This document shows positions 21,047-21,837 of a stretch of 21,837 nucleotides of DNA, piece after piece. The notes under the pieces were generated by a model. It made no database searches, was not told the DNA's origin, and saw only the letters and a program-made list of their open reading frames with translations. The stretch is from positions 1 to 21,837 of the forward strand of contig CAZHFK010000017.1 in NCBI GenBank assembly GCA_964531215.1. The letters are read 5' to 3'. Position 1 is the first letter of the stretch. Every line of letters starts with the position of its first letter. This stretch comes from WJKP01 sp964531215. GTDB taxonomy: Bacteria; Patescibacteriota; Patescibacteriia; CAIXNZ01. Both the position numbers and the translations under genes were made by a program.

Positions 21047-21837
21047 ACCGAGGCCCGAATCCCGACATTGTCATAGTGATAAGCAGGAGTATCCCAACAC
21101 AAGCGGAATAGCTGAGAACTCCGACTCCAAGAACCGAACGGGACCCCGCCTCTTCCTTTAAAATATGCGCCCGCATTCCAGCAGCCTTTGCCTTTACCAT
21201 CCCAATCATCTATCACCTGATCATGCTTTTGCAAATACTGCATAAAATAACTTAACTGGACTTCGGGTGTGGTGAATTTTTCACCCTCATATTGCTTGTC
21301 TGTCTGCTGGGTTTTTAAATATTGTTCCGGGCTTTGATTGGCTTCCATTTGCTTTCTACCGGCAATTGTTTTCTCTTTCTTTTCTGCCGGCAAATCAGGT
21401 AAATCTTCAATTAACTCAATCTGCCAACCGCCGGTTTCTTTAATCATATCCTCTTTGGTTTTACCTCCGTGATTTTCTTTATCAAACTTATCTGGATAAT
21501 ACACCAAGTCTCCGCTCACATCAGCGTCTTTATAAATATCATTAACATAAACCGGCTCGTTCTCATCCAGATCCAGCTTTTGGCCATCTGTACCCAGCAA
21601 TTTGCCTTGTTTATGCTTTTTGACAATCAAATCCCTGGTGCGGTCTATTAAAAAACTCAATGGCGTGCCGATTGGCACCAGCAATAACTCGGTAAAGCCC
21701 TGTTCCCTTTTTTTCTCTAAAAACTCAGCATTCTTTTCCATTCTTTTAAGAATTTCATCATAACTCGGGATCGGACATTCATTATTGTTGATATCATACA
21801 TGCCCAAGACTCCTTTACCTGCTTTTTCGCTTGATTC
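21031..21837 (-). CDS. CPR protein with a hypervariable-type C-type-lectin-like C-terminus, 5' end beyond the window
   Basis: The frame is open to the window edge (268 codons), so the gene may start outside; internal starts are TTG 21807 and ATG 21801, the latter 8 bases after AAAGGAG. The protein is hydrophilic, without signal peptide. Landmarks: NNECPIPSYDEILKRMEKN, LLLVPIGTPLSFLID, LVYYPDKFDKENHGGKTKE, WQIELIEDLPDLP, AGRKQMEANQSPEQYLKTQQ, and DQVIDDWDGKGKGCWNAGAYF. The last part, from VPFGSWSR to GIRASVILRP, has the FGSW...GxRxSV frame of formylglycine-enzyme-like/C-type lectin folds used by retroelement-diversified proteins. From memory, similar CPR proteins share the upstream part and differ mainly between WSR and GxR. 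Molecular function unknown; binding of a ligand by the tail is inferred. Confidence 0.7.
   Translation of the reverse strand, partial: ESSEKAGKGVLGMYDINNNECPIPSYDEILKRMEKNAEFLEKKREQGFTELLLVPIGTPLSFLIDRTRDLIVKKHKQGKLLGTDGQKLDLDENEPVYVNDIYKDADVSGDLVYYPDKFDKENHGGKTKEDMIKETGGWQIELIEDLPDLPAEKKEKTIAGRKQMEANQSPEQYLKTQQTDKQYEGEKFTTPEVQLSYFMQYLQKHDQVIDDWDGKGKGCWNAGAYFKGRGGVPFGSWSRSSQLFRLCWDTPAYHYDNVGIRASVILRP

Noticed and set aside
20922..21209. A 95-codon minus-strand ORF
   Set aside because: It overlaps the variable-type protein in another frame; the longer frame has family landmarks.
1..21837. CRISPR array, integrase, transposase or phage genes
   Set aside because: No regularly spaced direct repeats and no such proteins were seen in any frame.

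Overview
The window looks like a chromosomal stretch from a Patescibacteria (CPR) genome, probably of the Parcubacteria or ABY1 kind; this placement is inferred from gene content and style, not from a marker phylogeny. It is AT-rich, spacers are mostly short, the standard code fits (murD ends in TGA), and most genes lack a Shine-Dalgarno sequence. Nearly all protein genes lie on the minus strand. The plus strand carries the four tRNAs, an mtaB-like gene and rpmA.

Region 1-5400: a partial secreted protein, tRNA-Gly(CCC) and tRNA-Thr(CGT), then (minus strand) a divIC/ftsB-like gene with a SurA/PpiC-like foldase, and a murE-thiI-PH-domain operon. Region 5400-9122: a Ca2+-type P-type ATPase, then about 1 kb without protein genes holding an initiator tRNA with an unusual anticodon arm and one intact tRNA-Lys(TTT) flanked by two broken tRNA-Lys remnants, each interrupted by a short palindromic repeat. 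Region 9123-14100: mtaB (+) converges on murD-ftsW-murG (-).

Region 14100-17650: a small DUF350-like membrane protein, an anchored DUF333/Gmad2 surface protein, a P-loop kinase with the clearest promoter-plus-SD signal of the window, mraY, and a small membrane protein. Region 17700-20600: an iron-sulfur cluster operon (rrf2/iscR-like, iscU, nfu, iscS) with an IscR type-1-like operator at its promoter, divergent from rpmA. Region 20600-21837: nested palindromic repeats and a protein whose last ~35 residues look like the variable C-type-lectin tail of a diversity-generating retroelement target.

The peptidoglycan genes cover part of one route: MurD and MurE (stem peptide), MraY (lipid I), MurG (lipid II), FtsW (glycan polymerisation), with a DivIC-like septum protein. 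IscS can supply sulfur both to IscU/Nfu and to ThiI. The strongest regulatory themes are -35 elements embedded in the terminator of the upstream gene, -10 boxes 7-9 bases from start codons (probable leaderless mRNAs), and TGn-extended -10 boxes. The best candidates for something new are the hypervariable-type protein at 21031-21837, the shattered tRNA-Lys locus, the initiator tRNA with C33, and the palindromic elements seated inside terminator loops.
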